Source: Amyelois transitella (taxonomy: Eukaryota > Arthropoda > Insecta > Lepidoptera > Pyralidae). From it: a stretch of 64,000 nt of DNA. A model generated the notes under the pieces. That model was not told where the DNA came from, ran no database searches, and saw only the letters and a program-made list of their open reading frames with translations. Numbering within the stretch: position 1 is the stretch's first letter; every line of letters starts with the position of its first letter. The stretch spans positions 7,356,001 through 7,420,000 of the forward strand of contig NC_083522.1 of assembly GCF_032362555.1 (NCBI RefSeq), given 5' to 3'. The translations under genes and the position numbers were made by a program. Shown here piece by piece: positions 1 through 14,200 of the stretch.

Positions 1-61
1 ACACCGAAGAACTCAATAAAATAACGACCTTATTACAAGAACATTGAACTTAAAATACCAA

Positions 62-300
62 AACAAACATACATGCATACAAGCATATAATCACGTCTAT
101 ATCCCTTGAGTGAGACAGAAGCAGCCAACAGTCTTGAAAAGAGTGATAGGCCGCGTACAGCTGTTTGGTTTAATGATAGAAGAATTGAGATTCAGATAGT
201 GACAGGTCGCTAGCCCATCGCCTTAAAGAAGAATCCCAACTTAATAAGCCTATCCCTTAGTCGCCTTTTACGACAACCATGAGAACGAGATGGAGTAACA
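62..300 (-). repeat. SINE family A copy (antisense)
   Basis: Member of the commonest interspersed repeat of this window (about 16 copies or fragments). In sense orientation the unit begins with a GTGCCGTGTGGTTCCCGGCAC-like head. It passes through recognisable blocks (GTCGTAAAAGGCGACTAAGG, GGCTAGCAACCTGTCACTAT, TTGGCTCTGTCTACC) and ends in an (ATGT)n tail. Here it runs antisense, tail at the left (acatacatgcatac) and truncated near the head. The head lacks a clear tRNA A/B box. It lies in an intron of RIC1. Confidence 0.8.
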
Positions 301-376
301 CACAAGAGGAGCAATAAAGTATTGCGCACATCGGTGTAACTCACAAAAGTCAGTCAGTCTACATATTTTGGTACAG

Positions 377-1853
377 TTCCGTAGGCGAATGCAGCGTAGC
401 GGAAGGTGGAGGCGTGGCGTGGGCCACGGACGTGTCTGCCGGTGAAGAACGAAGATACGCCGCGCTCATGGAGAAGCTGCATCTGCACCAGGCCGTGAGG
501 GGCTCTCACACGGCGCATGTGCAACTCAGGTGACGTCACAATATTTTCACATACGCGACGATATTACAGGATCGAAATGCAGTTATGGTGTAATTTGAAA
601 TGATAGTTGGAGAAACGATAATTATAATAGTAGAATTAAATTTCGCCTGAACTCAAGAATATAAGGATCAGTCAAGTGGTGATTAAACAGGAAATATCGG
701 CAAAAGAAAAGTGGGAACATTTACGTGCACGTGCAAATTTTTACAAAATTCACATGCAGTCGTAGGCAATATCGATGATTTTTCGTCTTTATGAGACTTT
801 GCTATGATAGCATTTTGCTTTCAATAGTCACACTCGAAGAACGTTCCAGTCCAATTAATGTCAAAAAAAAACAAATGAAAACTAGCAAAATTTAACCGCG
901 ACAACCTAATTAGAGATAAATAATAATTGCTATACATTTCGCAGGTACTTCCTTCAACTGATGACGGAAGCCAGCTGCGTGGAATGGGCGCTTATCATAG
1001 CCGTATCGCTACGAGATGCTTTAGCCGTACTAAGAACTACCAACGCGGCGAGATCACAAGATGTCAGTCTGGACGCCGTGCGCAGACTGAGACGGGCTTT
1101 GCGAGATCTCGCCGCCTGGACCGACGCCGACTGGTAACTATATATTTATATTATATTGTTTTGTCGCCGATTTGTAGGAAGTAACAAGAGGGTGCGCTGT
1201 AAGAGAAAACAAACGCAAGAACAACGTGTCCCTTCTTTGTTTCGAAAATACAAAATAGATAGAGCGGTAGAGCCGTGGGTGGTAGTGGGATAGTGTTGAT
1301 AGTTGTTGTGGGATAGTCTGTCGAGGAAAGCCTAGATTTATGGATAGGTAATATGACATGATCGAATATCCAGTGGAAGAGTGGTTAAACTGCCCGGCTC
1401 TTCGAGAGATCGAAGAGCGGCCATATATGAATGAATATTTTCGGAGTTTCGCTACTGAACACCGACTCCATGTGCTTTCTAATTTTGCATTGTCATTTTA
1501 TGAAAAGTTACATTTAATAATTTTGTTACAGCTTAGGGTACAAGCCGTTCATGGTCGCGATCAGCAACCAAATTCCGTTCTTGACATCAATCATCAACAC
1601 GCGAGAGCGACGGATCTCCATGGTCAAGACACGAGTTCGAACCCCAAGCACCGGTTCCTTGACACAGGAGCCAAAAGCAGTACCCCCTCCCCCGCTAGAG
1701 ACCAAATTACCCCCACCTCAGAAGGCCCAAGAAGTATCAAAGACGTCGGTAAGAAAAGACTCCCCCAGCTCCCCTCCAGACCCGATAACAATGAACCTAC
1801 CGCCCCCCACAATGCCCCCAAAAGACGTATCCACCGGTTGTGCCATTATGTAA
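377..1853 (+). CDS. RIC1: RIC1, Rab6 GEF subunit, C-terminal exons (5' part outside window)
   Basis: RIC1 pairs with RGP1 to form the guanine-nucleotide exchange factor for Rab6 at the Golgi. Only the C-terminus is present. Exons are 377-529, 945-1133 and 1532-1853; the phases fit (1 nt, then 2+1, then 2+1 across the junctions) and all sites are GT/AG. Recognition rests on the joint of exons 1 and 2 (HVQLRYFLQLMTEASCVEW), matching the vertebrate RIC1 helical segment, and on the joint of exons 2 and 3 (DADCLGYKPF), matching the family TDCxGYKPF motif. The tail after residue about 130 of the visible part is proline- and serine-rich and ends CAIM, which resembles a C-terminal CaaX box. That would be unusual for RIC1 and may be chance. 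Upstream exons lie left of position 1. Confidence 0.88.
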
Positions 1854-4800
1854 ATTTTACACTGGCAACACGGCCAGAAATAATCGATAAGAATTGGATA
1901 GGAATCGATTAAAAATAAATCAATAGAAAACAAAGGTTGTAGAAAAATATCGTAAATAAATTATTAAGATCTTAATTTTTCGGTCATGCGTGCATCTAAA
2001 TAAAATATTAATTTAGCAAAATATGAACGTTCAATGAAGTAGCACTTCAATAATTTTATTGTGTTAAAAATTATTTATAAGTTACAATCATGAATGATTG
2101 ATTGATTACACATAAACTTGATGTTAGTAGTTCTGAATTATATTTTAATGAGTTTGGTGCTGAGGTGTATATGATCTAAACGTATTATTCGTATTAAGAA
2201 GATATTACTACTTTTAGAAAATATTCCTCTTTCTCTAGTCTCTCACAATGGCATAACTCATAACTTTAACAATTGTATTTGACATTTAACAAATGTTTAA
2301 AAATGTTTGTTCACTTAGATAAAACGAATGTAATTTTGGAATAATATGCCTTGAATAACACATAATTTGACGTATATTTATTTTTTATAGTTTGTCCCGA
2401 TACACATTGATTTGCAATTTTATTTTTAAATATATTTATTGAACTAATGAATACGTTATGTGACAAGCTATAATGAAAAATCTTAATCCATAAGTAAGGA
2501 TTCCAGCATATTTTAAGTAACCAAGCGATAAGCAAAAGTTAGCCAATAGAAAAGGTGACTTAAAAAAGAAATCATTTAAAAAAAGGGTTAAGGACGAGAT
2601 GACGAAATTATCACGCAATTGGTATTAAAACATCGTTTACCATACTATAAAAAAAAATGTGACCTTAATATCAAAACCAGTCCAAAATCGCTAAACCGCG
2701 TAAGAGTCCGGTAAGGAAGGATGTTTTAATTCTCACGAAAGTGTAGCCTTGGGCATAAGCTAGTTAATATGACTTTTAACTTAGATAATTAAGTTCGTCG
2801 AAATGTTTGTACTGGCGGACTCGTCTTCCCGATTGATATTAAATTAAGTAATAAAAGTTTTTCGAAATAATGGGCGTTTGTGGTTTTTTATGAATTAGTA
2901 TCTAGAATATACTAATGTAGAGACATAAATATTTTTAAACTATTACTAAAATAATGATAAGTACTTGAGATATGTTCACATTGGGCAAGATTTGTGTTTA
3001 ATTCTGATGTATAAGTTCATTTTGATTAAAAGGTCTGCTCAAAATTACATTTGTTTCGCTATCGATATCATATTTACTGATAACATTTATATATATTATT
3101 ACCAGATCTATGTAAGTACATGAATATAGAATGTAACACTTATGAATATAGAATGGGCGGGCGATGATTTTTGAATCTCACCAAAGATTGTAAAGTTCTG
3201 GAACTGTGCGGTGTGACGAAACATAAATTATTTTTATCGTGTTGATGATTACGCTGATATAATGATTGAATGCTCAAAGAATGTCCGTTCCACATCTATT
3301 GATATTATTAATGTGTACAATGTTATTTTCGGGAAAGAGGCGTGATTTTATGTATGTTATTTTCCAAGTATAGAATACTGGTAAAAAAAAACTGGTTGGA
3401 ATTTTTATGAAGTTCAGATATATTTTGCCATTATATCATTTACTACTTTTGATACTTGTACAACTACATATTTGTAATTTTGAGATTTAAATTAAAAAAA
3501 AATCTTTATTTAATTGCTAAATTCATAGACTTAAACATCATTTTGTGTATTATATCCGCCATCTTGGTGCCAAGTACCAGAATATTTATTTATGATAGGA
3601 ATAATTTATTCTTGATATTATACCATTTAGTACAAATATATTTATTACATGCGAGTGATTTATTATTTATAAAAATAAAATTGTTTATCGAAACAGTTTC
3701 TTGAACTACAGAATAAACTTATGAATAGGAAATGTAATAAAAAGGGGAGTTATATTAAATGTTGTGATTATTTATGAGTGGCTATTATTTTTTTGTATAA
3801 AAATAAGTAGACAACACAGTCCGTTTCAAGGATGATTTTATTAAATACATATACATATTTATACATTCCAACATTTCCTTTTATCTAAAAAACATGTTTT
3901 AGCAGCACGTAATTTTTTTGGGATTGGTGTAGGGAATAAAGGCAGAATTTGAATCTTTATTTGTCCTTATCATCCATGGAAGGTCGTAAGGGTAGCGCCC
4001 CTAATAAGGTAATTAAATAGCTTTTGACTAAAATCTATGTATTTGATAGTTGTCAAAAATTTTTTTCTGAGAAAACAAAAATGTAAGCATAAAATCAACA
4101 TTCCATTGAAATCTTTTGGTTTGGTTTCTACTTAATTTTTATTTATTGTGAAAATCTTAGTAATAAGAATTTGGATATGATAGTTTGAAGTGTATTTTTT
4201 ACAATTATAGGTTAATTTGTGATTGTGAAATTAACTTAAAGTTAACCCATTTAGATGTGGTGATTTGGTCAATTAAAGTTGTTAGTGTTTTTTTAATCAA
4301 TGTACATATACTTATTGATGTCTTTGCTAAAGAAAGACATTGTCGACAAAATCTGTTAATACATCTTATTTGTACCTTGAATTCCCTAATATGGTAATAA
4401 GGTAGATTCCTTATTTTCATTTGACAGCTAACTTCTTTAACACTGAGAAATTCCGATTTCTGTAAATGACCCTGTAGTTCAACATTTTGTAAAATTTTAT
4501 AATAATTATAGTCAATTGAAATTTATGTTACGAATAATAAAAATGTTTTAAATGATTTTCTATTATTTTTGCATAACTACCATACTTAATAATTATCAAG
4601 CCAAACTTGCCCTTCCGAATCTTATACGAGACGTGTGGCTCTGTCTATTCCGTAAGGAATACCGACGTTATAATATAAATAATTATTTTCTCTAAACTCG
4701 GAGGCTACCCATTGTACTGGGCAAAGACGTAGGTCATAGTATTCAGTTCTTTGCATTGCACTTTCATGTCCAATCACAGCGCCCAATACAAATACCAGGC

Positions 4801-5223
4801 CAACCAATCCAATCTTAACGCTACGGTGCGGGTTTACAGTAAGTCTACAGCTCTTTGATTTTGTGATCGAGCCTTAGGACTCTAATATTATGAGGACAAA
4901 GTGCGAAGATCAATATCCCAAAAAATCCCAGTAGTTCAACTAGGCTGAGACAAAATTTTCATAAAATTTAATAACTAAGTAACAGGAATCGATTATTTAT
5001 TGCAATTACATTATGATATCGATAGAACCAAGAAAAAAAAAACAACAAAAAATAACCTTGCAACACTGAACAAAACGTCCACGATCTGAGAGCTGTCAAG
5101 ACGTTTTACTTTTGGGAGAATGTAGGAGCAATTGATTTTACACGTTTTATATTGTTGTTTTTCTGAAATTATTTACTTTGTTTATGAAGATCAGACCAGG
5201 CACATAGCCGTTTAACTGTCGAG
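1854..5223. other. Intergenic region between RIC1 and BicD
   Basis: AT-rich sequence without a supported gene. It should contain the RIC1 3' UTR (AATAAA-like sites near 1911-1918 and 1953-1960) and the BicD promoter and 5' UTR at its right end. Two short repeat scraps are visible: 3333-3360 matches the 3' tail of LINE family D, and about 4629-4680 resembles the 3' end of the SINE A/LINE D type (GGCTCTGTCTATTCCGTAAGGAAT). No other structure was recognised. Confidence 0.6.
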
Positions 5224-8200
5224 ATGGCAGCTACGGCTGAAAGCGATATGTCTGTGGTCGAGCTGAAGGCAGAGATCGAAAGACTAAGCCGCGAGCTCGA
5301 CCAGGCTAGCAGCGAGAAGATACAATCTGCACAGCTGGGGCTTGTTCTGCTGGAAGAGAAGAGTGCCCTGCAGCAGAGGTATGATGAACTCGAAGGAATA
5401 TACGAAAACACAAGACATGAACTAAAAATCACACAAGAGGTTAGTGCCCTACATTTTGTTTCTTAATTTCACTCTTCATGCATTAATGGGTACATAAAAA
5501 CTGCAGAAGCTGAAATTTAAATCATCTTATTATCATTTTGTATTCGCATTGTGAACTACTTTCAAAAATCATATGGGTGAAAATTGTGGAAAGATGTTTG
5601 TCATGTATAACCTACTACTAGGTCGCCTTATGTTGCGATTTATTGTTTATTCTATAAAATTTTATGTATTTACAACCTGTAGCTATAGAAATTACAGGTC
5701 AATTCAACTATTTGTATATCAGGAAGTTCATCCAATATTCATGGTTGATTGGATGGAACCAAATCCAACTAGATTTTTTTATAACAAAACTTCAAAAAGT
5801 ACCTACTTATTTTAATTTTGTATATATTAAAATCTATTTTTAAAAATATGTTGACATAAACTGAAAAGAGATTGCAAATTGAAGAAACAATAACCTACTC
5901 TCTTTACTCAATTTTCTTCACGTGTCCACCACCTTTTATAAATTTATTCGAGTGCAAGAAAGTTTAAGTAAATCGTTAATTTTGCTACTGTTCTTTCTTG
6001 TATGAGTATGTCCTGGCCCAAAATAATTTCAAGAGTGTGTCCAGGCCACAATACACTACCAGCCACCATTAGAATTTCTTCTCTCTTTGGATGCTATTAT
6101 CACATATCAGCTGTTAATTATAAGTGCTTTGCTGTTATAGGAGACCAACATATGTCATGTTGTTTATATATTTTCCCACAGATTACTCACTTGCTAGATA
6201 GTTCAAGGCACCATGCACCATATTAAATAATAATAAAAAAATAAGTTTATTGGGTTACTTCAACAATTTCATAGTTTAAAGCCAAGTTTTAAGCAAATGA
6301 ATATTATGTCAAAGTATATTTGTTGCAAATATACAATATTTGCTGATTTAAATAATATATGTTTTAAATGAAAGTGAAACAAAATGTTTATTATGATTAT
6401 ATTACAAACCAAAGGTTTTTTCAAAATGGGAATTTCAATTCCAACTGGATGGTAAAGAAGAGAATTCTAGTATTAATGCGTTAAGAGTTGTAGATCCACT
6501 ACCAAATTTAGGTTTAAGGTTTGAGAAATTCTTAATGCGCACTTAATATTGCTTTAATTTGATTAAAATTTAGCTAATAAATATGTAACATTCTCAATAT
6601 TTCTTACAGGCACTTATGAAACTTGACACATCGCAAAAGGTGACCACAAGAAGTGGCATTGAGCAGGAGAATGCCCTGCTCAACGAGTCTGCCGCCATGG
6701 AGAGCTCCCTCACACTACAGATATTGGAACTGGAAGGAGAATCTAAGCAGGTATGTTCACATCAATTATAAGCAATGGATTATGGAAGGGAAAAACAATT
6801 GTAAAGGAACTTTCTCTGAATCTCACTTGCAGCCATCCAGCTGAATATTGCCTTTGTGGCTAGTTACTGTTGGGTCTGACTATCTCATAAAGGATAAAGA
6901 CTATTATTATGTTGGTGTGTGTGATATTTGTCATGATTGATTTTGCTAAGATATTTTATTTTTGTGATAAATAGATGTTGTTTAAGGTAAAATTAATGAA
7001 AAGTAAGCAAAAAGTGAACAATAATTGACTAACACATTGTTTTAAACTCTACATTGTAATTAAGTTTGATGACCAAGTAGATGATTGCTTCTATTGCATT
7101 AAATGCAGAAAAAAGAAATGTTTAGAAAAAAATGGATAACAATATGTAAAAGGTTGTCTTATCTTTAAAAGGTATATGCATTAGTCAAAGTACCTATAAG
7201 AATTTCAGAATGTATGTGGTATTGAATTTATTTACAAAATATTTCAAAATATGACATGTTTCTTAATTTGTCGCTTTCAAATTTCCCTTCGTATTTCTTG
7301 GGGGTAAATTTTTTTATTGTCAGATATTTTTATTAGGTGTCAGATCGAAAGGCAAAATGTACATGTACCTAAAAGTATCTCATGTGCTCTCTTCAGCGAG
7401 TCTGGATCGTCAGACAGAAACACGCTCGTACGTTATGACTACATATCGAAAGCATAGGTGTAAGTTGACTGTATTAAGATTCGGTTGTTGTATCTCTAAA
7501 TAAAAGACATTTAGAAATTATGATATAATTTGACTAGACAAAGGATCCGTGACAACGAAAGAATAAGAAGGGCAACGAGTCGCAGCTTCATTCATCTTCA
7601 GGGATATTCGGTCCATTTGGCTTCATTGTGCGAACGAGTAAAAACGCTCGAGTTTCTACAATCAAGTAAACGGATCCAATTTCTAAACCAGTCTGAATAA
7701 TGCTCCGTCTTAAGAAGTACAAAATTTAATTTTAATCTACAAAGTGCAGTATCCACACGGTCCTACTTTTAACACGAGCAGCACAAAGTATCCAATTAAA
7801 ACAGGACGTGAGTTTGCATAAATTAATTTGGCTTCTCAATGGGCGCCGTCGTACTTGCACACGTGGAATCGCAGATAATGGTCCCTCGTATTTTTAATAA
7901 ATGGTATACTTAAATATAAATTAAATACGCGGTGCCTCGATTTTCGAACCTTTAAGGTGTCCGATTAAAGAACGTGATGCGTACGTAGAGGCACAGGTTC
8001 AAATCCTACCTCACCCATGTACCAATTGACTATTCTGAGTACGTTGTTTTAAGTACTAACCGATGCTCTTACGGTGAGGGAAACATCTAGTTGGGTTAGG
8101 TTTTGCTGCATAGGTTGAGACGGGCAGAATAAATATAAATAAATATAACAAATATATACGGGACAAATTACACTGCCTAGTTAGCCTCAAAGTAAGTTCG

Positions 8201-11200
8201 AGACTTGTGTTACGAGATACTAACTCAGCGATACTATATTTTATAATAAATACTTATATAGATAAACATCCAAGACCAATCAGAAAAAGTTCTTTTCTCA
8301 TCATGCCCTGGCCGGGATTCGAACCCGGGACCTCTGATGCCACAGACAAGCGTACTACCGCTGCGGCACAGAGGCCGTCAAAATGGAGTCGCTTCCTAAA
8401 GTCTGACTTTCCCAATCCAGGATAATGGTCAAAGGTGCACGCCAGGCTCTACTCCATAGCGATGATGATGTACCAGGGACTTACGTCAGGAGGAAGAAGT
8501 AGCCAAATATAATAAAATACACATACATACAACATTAAGGGAAATCAAATGTCTAACAAAAATAACAAGTCAAGCAAACTTTTCTTTAGTTGAAAGAAGA
8601 GTAATTAATGACATTTCCTATTATTGTTTAGTTCTCATGGATACATCAAAATACCATAAATACTCAGCGGATACTGAACCGTGAGAATCAGCGTACCGTA
8701 AAACGGGGCTATTTAAAATTCATGGGGCTAATTGAAATTATAAAAATAAAATATTTGGAACCTCATAACATTTTATTTTTCTACTAATTGGATATTTTGT
8801 TTTCGTCTGGCAACACTCACTCTAAAGCTGTCACCACGCAATGAAATTTTGAGGTTAGAAATGACATGTGTGTGCTGCAAAAGGGGCTTGCAAAAAATAT
8901 TAAAAATATTGCTTAATTTATGGCTCTCATACTTTTATTTGGTAACTAGTTATTTTTTGAGGTAAGTTGAACATGATATTTGTATTATATCTTATGTTTC
9001 CTTGTGATTTTAATGGATTCTATAGGCTTTTTCTAACTACGTTGATTCGCCATATTTGTTTTGATTTATCAAACGGGGCTTTTTGGTACAGTTTTGGGGC
9101 TATTTAAAACATAATTCCAAATAGCCCCCTCTATGTCCGATGACAGATTTGTATACGATTTAAGGTGATGTGCCAAATAGCCCCAAACGTAACTTTCGAG
9201 TAATTAAGGCGAAGTTCTTCTGTTTTGTTCCAGTGCAATTGATCATGGTGCGTACATATACTAGGAAGTATACAAATTCCAGAAATGGCAAATCTTTTTT
9301 ACCTTACCAAAATTACTCAGCGGAAAATTTACAAGTAGCAATAGAGAGTGTAAAAGAAGGAAGAATGAGTCTTACCGATGCCGCAGACACTTTTGGTGTG
9401 CCAAAGAGTACCTTAAGTAGAAAGACAAGAAATATTAACTGTACGCAAGAGACAGCAGGCCATCCAACATTATTTACGCCTGAAGAAGAGAAAGTCTTCA
9501 TTAAATTTGTTTTAATAGTAGGGGAATGGGGGTTTCCGTTTGATACCACAGATCTTCGTGTATTTGCCAAGAAATATCTCGACAGACTTGGAAAAAATGT
9601 GTATAATCTAAAAGATAATATGCCAGGTTATGATTGGGCCAGAAACTTTCTTCAAAGACATAGATTACAAATTTCAAACCGTAAATCTGCACATATTTCC
9701 AGTGACCGAGCCAGATTTAGGTCAGATGATATTGATGCCTTTTTTGAGAATTATGTTAATACGGTTGAGGGTGTTCCTGCAGCGCACATCATTAACTATG
9801 ATGAAACGAATTTAACAGATGATCCCGGCAATAAAAAATATATTTATAAAAGAGGATGCAAGTATCCAGAGCGGATCATAAATAGCTCGAAAACGGCAAT
9901 TTCGCTCATGTTTTCGGGCACTGCATCAGGACATCTCTTACCTATTTACGTTGTCTACAAATCGGAAAATCTTTGGGATACGTGGATGGAGGGAGGACCA
10001 GAAGGGACGAGATATAATCGTTCCAAGAGCGGATGGTTTGATTCAACCTGCTTCGAAGATTGGTTTCATACCATTATAGTTCCCTATTTTCGTAATAAGC
10101 CTGGACGGAAGGTGTTGATAGGTGATAATTTATCATCACACTTTTCGGAAAGTGTAATAAAAACTTGTGAGACATTTGTAGTGTAGCCCTAATTGTAATA
10201 TGTTATACTATTATATACTATATACTTGATGATCAATAAATCAGTATCGATTCAGCTTTTGTTTAATTTACACGCATTCCCTCCTATATTAGATGGCGAC
10301 CCTTGCCTAGTCTGTCTCCGCGCTCGCGACCCGATACCGCGCCTTTTAAGGACTACGGAATTTTATCATCGTGTGTGGCCGTGTGGCTCTCTGTGATCGA
10401 AAATGCATTTGGAAGAGTACAATAATAAGATTCGTGAAGCGATCACAACGCTATTGTTACACGGAGGAAATTTGGTAAATTTCACGAAAAATGGGTGCAT
10501 CTCAATCTAACAAGAACGAGGATGTGGTGATTGCCCAAGTTGCATCTGGAGGGAGTAATACGACCCAATTCGAGAAATATATGAACACCAATAATATAAT
10601 CTTGGTCTTACTGCTGGTTTTGGTGGCCACGGGCGGCCTGATATTCATATACAGAATTTTTAAAAATTGGCAGGGATTTGTGATACGACAAGAAGTTAGA
10701 GATGCAATATTGACCAGATATTCTAGTATCATACGACGGCAGCAGGATAGGGGTGATCCTGTGTTCCAGGCCTAGCGTGATTGACGATGACGACCAACTA
10801 CGTGACTAGCAGACCCAGTCCTGATGTTCATCCTACTACGTGCGTTTTAAATCTCTCGGGTGTGTACAGTGTGATATATATAGTGATGCGTTACGTTAAT
10901 AAAAATTAAGAGTTGTTGCGGTATAGAAGTCGGGACTGAGTGCGAATACGGCAGAATTTACGGATTACGATACCTACCTATTTAGTGGACATTAAGTAAT
11001 TATACCTCTATATTAAATTACCAATATACTTATACGTTTTATACTTATATACAAATTATTCTTATCCATATTAAAGTGTTAAAGCTAAAGCATAATTGTG
11101 GTATAAATAATATTTCATAATGATAAGTACTTAACAAAATTATTACTTTACCGTGTATTGTTTACATAGCGATGTCCATATATGATACGTCTCGGTGCCA

Positions 11201-14200
11201 CTACTACTGGAGCTCACGGGAATTAATATGGTACGTAATTTTATATTACTTTTTCTATTGCTATTTTATACTAAGTTATGGAAAGAGAATTATTAAAATG
11301 CTTGGAAGATATCATACAAATAAAGAAGTATTTGATTAAGAAAGGAAAATCTAGGTACAAGGGAAACGTTATAAAAAATAAATTAAGTGAGTCAGATTTA
11401 ATTTTGAAACGTTGTGATAGTATTGTAAAAGTTTTGTGTCAAGAGAAAGGATTGAGTAGTAAAACAGTAGATAGTATTAACTCCATAACAACTGAAATTC
11501 GTAGTGTGTACGACAATATTAAACTTTTATGTTCAACTCCTAAAGAGGAAATAAGTAGTGATAGTGATAGTAATTATAGTGAAACTGCTGAATTTTTAGA
11601 CTCAAAAATGGAGTTTGATTTGAAGACGGCCTGTGAGTTTATCTCTGTAATGAACAGTAATGAAAATAATACGAAAAACATGATTGACTCGATAGAAATG
11701 TATGCTGAAATGTTGTCCAATCCAGGAAAACAAATTTTGATAAAATTTGTGCTGAAAAGCAGACTTACAGAAAATGCTAAACTTCGTATGCAAAAGGAAT
11801 ATTCATCTGTAAGTGACCTTGTTAAAGACTTAAGAAAATTTCTTTTATCTAAAAAATCTTTTACATCAATTCATTCGCGATTGCAAAATGTTACTCAGGG
11901 TTGGCGTACAATTGATCAGTATGGGGCAGAAATCGAAAAATTGTTTTCCGATTTGACAATTTCGCAAGCAGAGGGTAATTCAGAAAAATACGCTGTTTTG
12001 AAACCTTTGAATGAAAAGTTGGCGGTGAAACGGTTTTCAGATGGACTGCGGGATTCCCGTCTGAGCACCATCATTACAGCTCGAAACTACGAGCATCTCA
12101 AGGACGCGATCCAGGCGGCTAAAGACGAGGAGGTAGCTGCAACGTCTTCGACGACGGCCTCAGCAGGTATCATGCAGATCTCGCGCCGTGGAAGAGGTAT
12201 GTATCCTCAATATACTCGCATGCAGCATGGCAGATTCCAACATTCGAGGTATCAGCATAACAATGTAAGAAATTTTAGACAAGGAAATCAGTTTCGTAGC
12301 AGTCAAAACACTTCGTTTAACAATTTTAATAGAGGACATTTTAATAATAGAAGCGGTCAGAATCGTACTCGTTATAATACCCGTGGTAGGGGACATATGA
12401 AAAATTCTTCGAATCGTGGTTCGAATCATCGTGTATTTTACAATGAACAAACGAATGAGGAGGTTCAACCCGAAACATCTAGTACAAATGAATTAAAGTT
12501 TTTTCGATCTTAAACATAACATTTTGACTTTAGATGGTAAAACAAAATTTTTGTCTTTTTATGTTAATAGGAAATTACATTTTTATTTGGTTGATAGCGG
12601 TGCATCTTTATCTGTCATAAAAAGAGATTCTTTACCTATAAACGTAACTTTAAATAAAGACGACACTATCGTGAACGGAATAGGCGGACAAATTCGTTCG
12701 GCAGGATATATTTATCTTAATTTGGAGCATAATAGTGATCATTCTAGAATAGTATTCAATCATAAGTTTTACGTATTCGATAGCATACCATTACAGGCAG
12801 ATGGAATTTTAGGCTTAGACTTTCTGTGTTACTACGGTTCAAATATCAATCTGAGCTCAAATGTAGTCACTGTATCCCAAAACGGAATGGAATGTTGTTT
12901 GCCACTTTATGATTCAATCGATTATTCTAGAGAAGTGTTACTTATCCCAGCACGAAGCGAATCATTCCATCATGTTTATGTTTCTTCTAGTAGTGACAAG
13001 GATTATGTTGTTTATCCAAAGCAATTAGCGGAAAATTTGTTCATGGCAGGATCTATAGTTAGAGTAACAAATAATAGAATACCAATTAAAATATTAAACA
13101 CCAATGAACATCAAATTGAGTTGCCTACATTTCAACCAGAATTACATTTGTTGTCAGATTACGATACATATAAATTCGAGTCTTGCTCAAGAAACTCAGA
13201 ACGAGCAAAACGTTTATTAGATTTAATAAATTTAAAAAATTTAAATACTGAAGAACGAGATTCAATTCAACTTTTGTGTTCCAAATATGCAGATATTTTC
13301 TTTTTGCCAGGAGATAAGTTATCTTCTGCAAATGTTAATGAACAGTCTATTACATTAAAACCAAACACGACACCAGTTTATGTCAAGCAATACAGGTTAC
13401 CACAATCTTTAAAAAAAGAGATAGACAATCAGATAAAAAATATGTTAGACAATGATATCATTGAGGAGTCTAGAAGTGAGTGGTCTAGTCCAATAATGTT
13501 AGTTCCAAAGAAATCGGATGGCAAAGACAAAAAATGGCGTTTTGTTGTTGACTACCGAAAATTAAATAATTGCATTGTTGATGATAAATTCCCGTTACCC
13601 AATATAACAGACATATTGGATTCATTAGCAGGTTCAATTTACTTTACACATTTAGATTTATATCAAGGGTATTTTCAAATAAGCTTAGATAAAGACAGTA
13701 GAAACTGCACATCGTTCACAACGAGCACAGGAAAGTACCACATGAAAAAATTATCCATGGGATTGAAAACTAGCCCAAGTGTTTTCAGTCGTGTAATGTC
13801 TATAGCGATGTCAGGATTAAACTATGAAAAATGTTTCATATATTTAGATGACCTTGTAATTTTTGGCCGTAACCTTGAAATTCATAATCGTAATTTAACA
13901 GATGTGTTTGAAAGGCTTCGAAAAATTAATTTGAAATTAAATCCTCAAAAATGTGTATTCTTAAAGAAAGAAATACTGTATCTAGGACATTTGGTTTCTG
14001 AAAAGGGTGTACTTCCTGACCCAGCTAAAATTGAAGTAGTTAAAAATTATCCAAAACCTACTAATACCGACGAAATCAAAAGATTTGTAGCCTTTTGTAA
14101 TTACTACCGTAAATTTATAAAAAAATTTGCTGAAATAACTGCACCTTTAAACAAGCTTACAAGGAAAAATGAAGTATTTAAGTGGACGGAAGAGTGTACA

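Noticed and set aside
8290..8376. tRNA-like sequences with A and B boxes (also at 29823, 42810, 55361)
   Set aside because: They are the heads of SINE B copies, with no matching acceptor stem and with a repeated non-tRNA body; not called as tRNA genes.
9170..9244. Upstream extension of the transposase frame
   Set aside because: It starts on GTG and reads through the element-end motif AAATAGCCCC; the ATG at 9245 is a better start.
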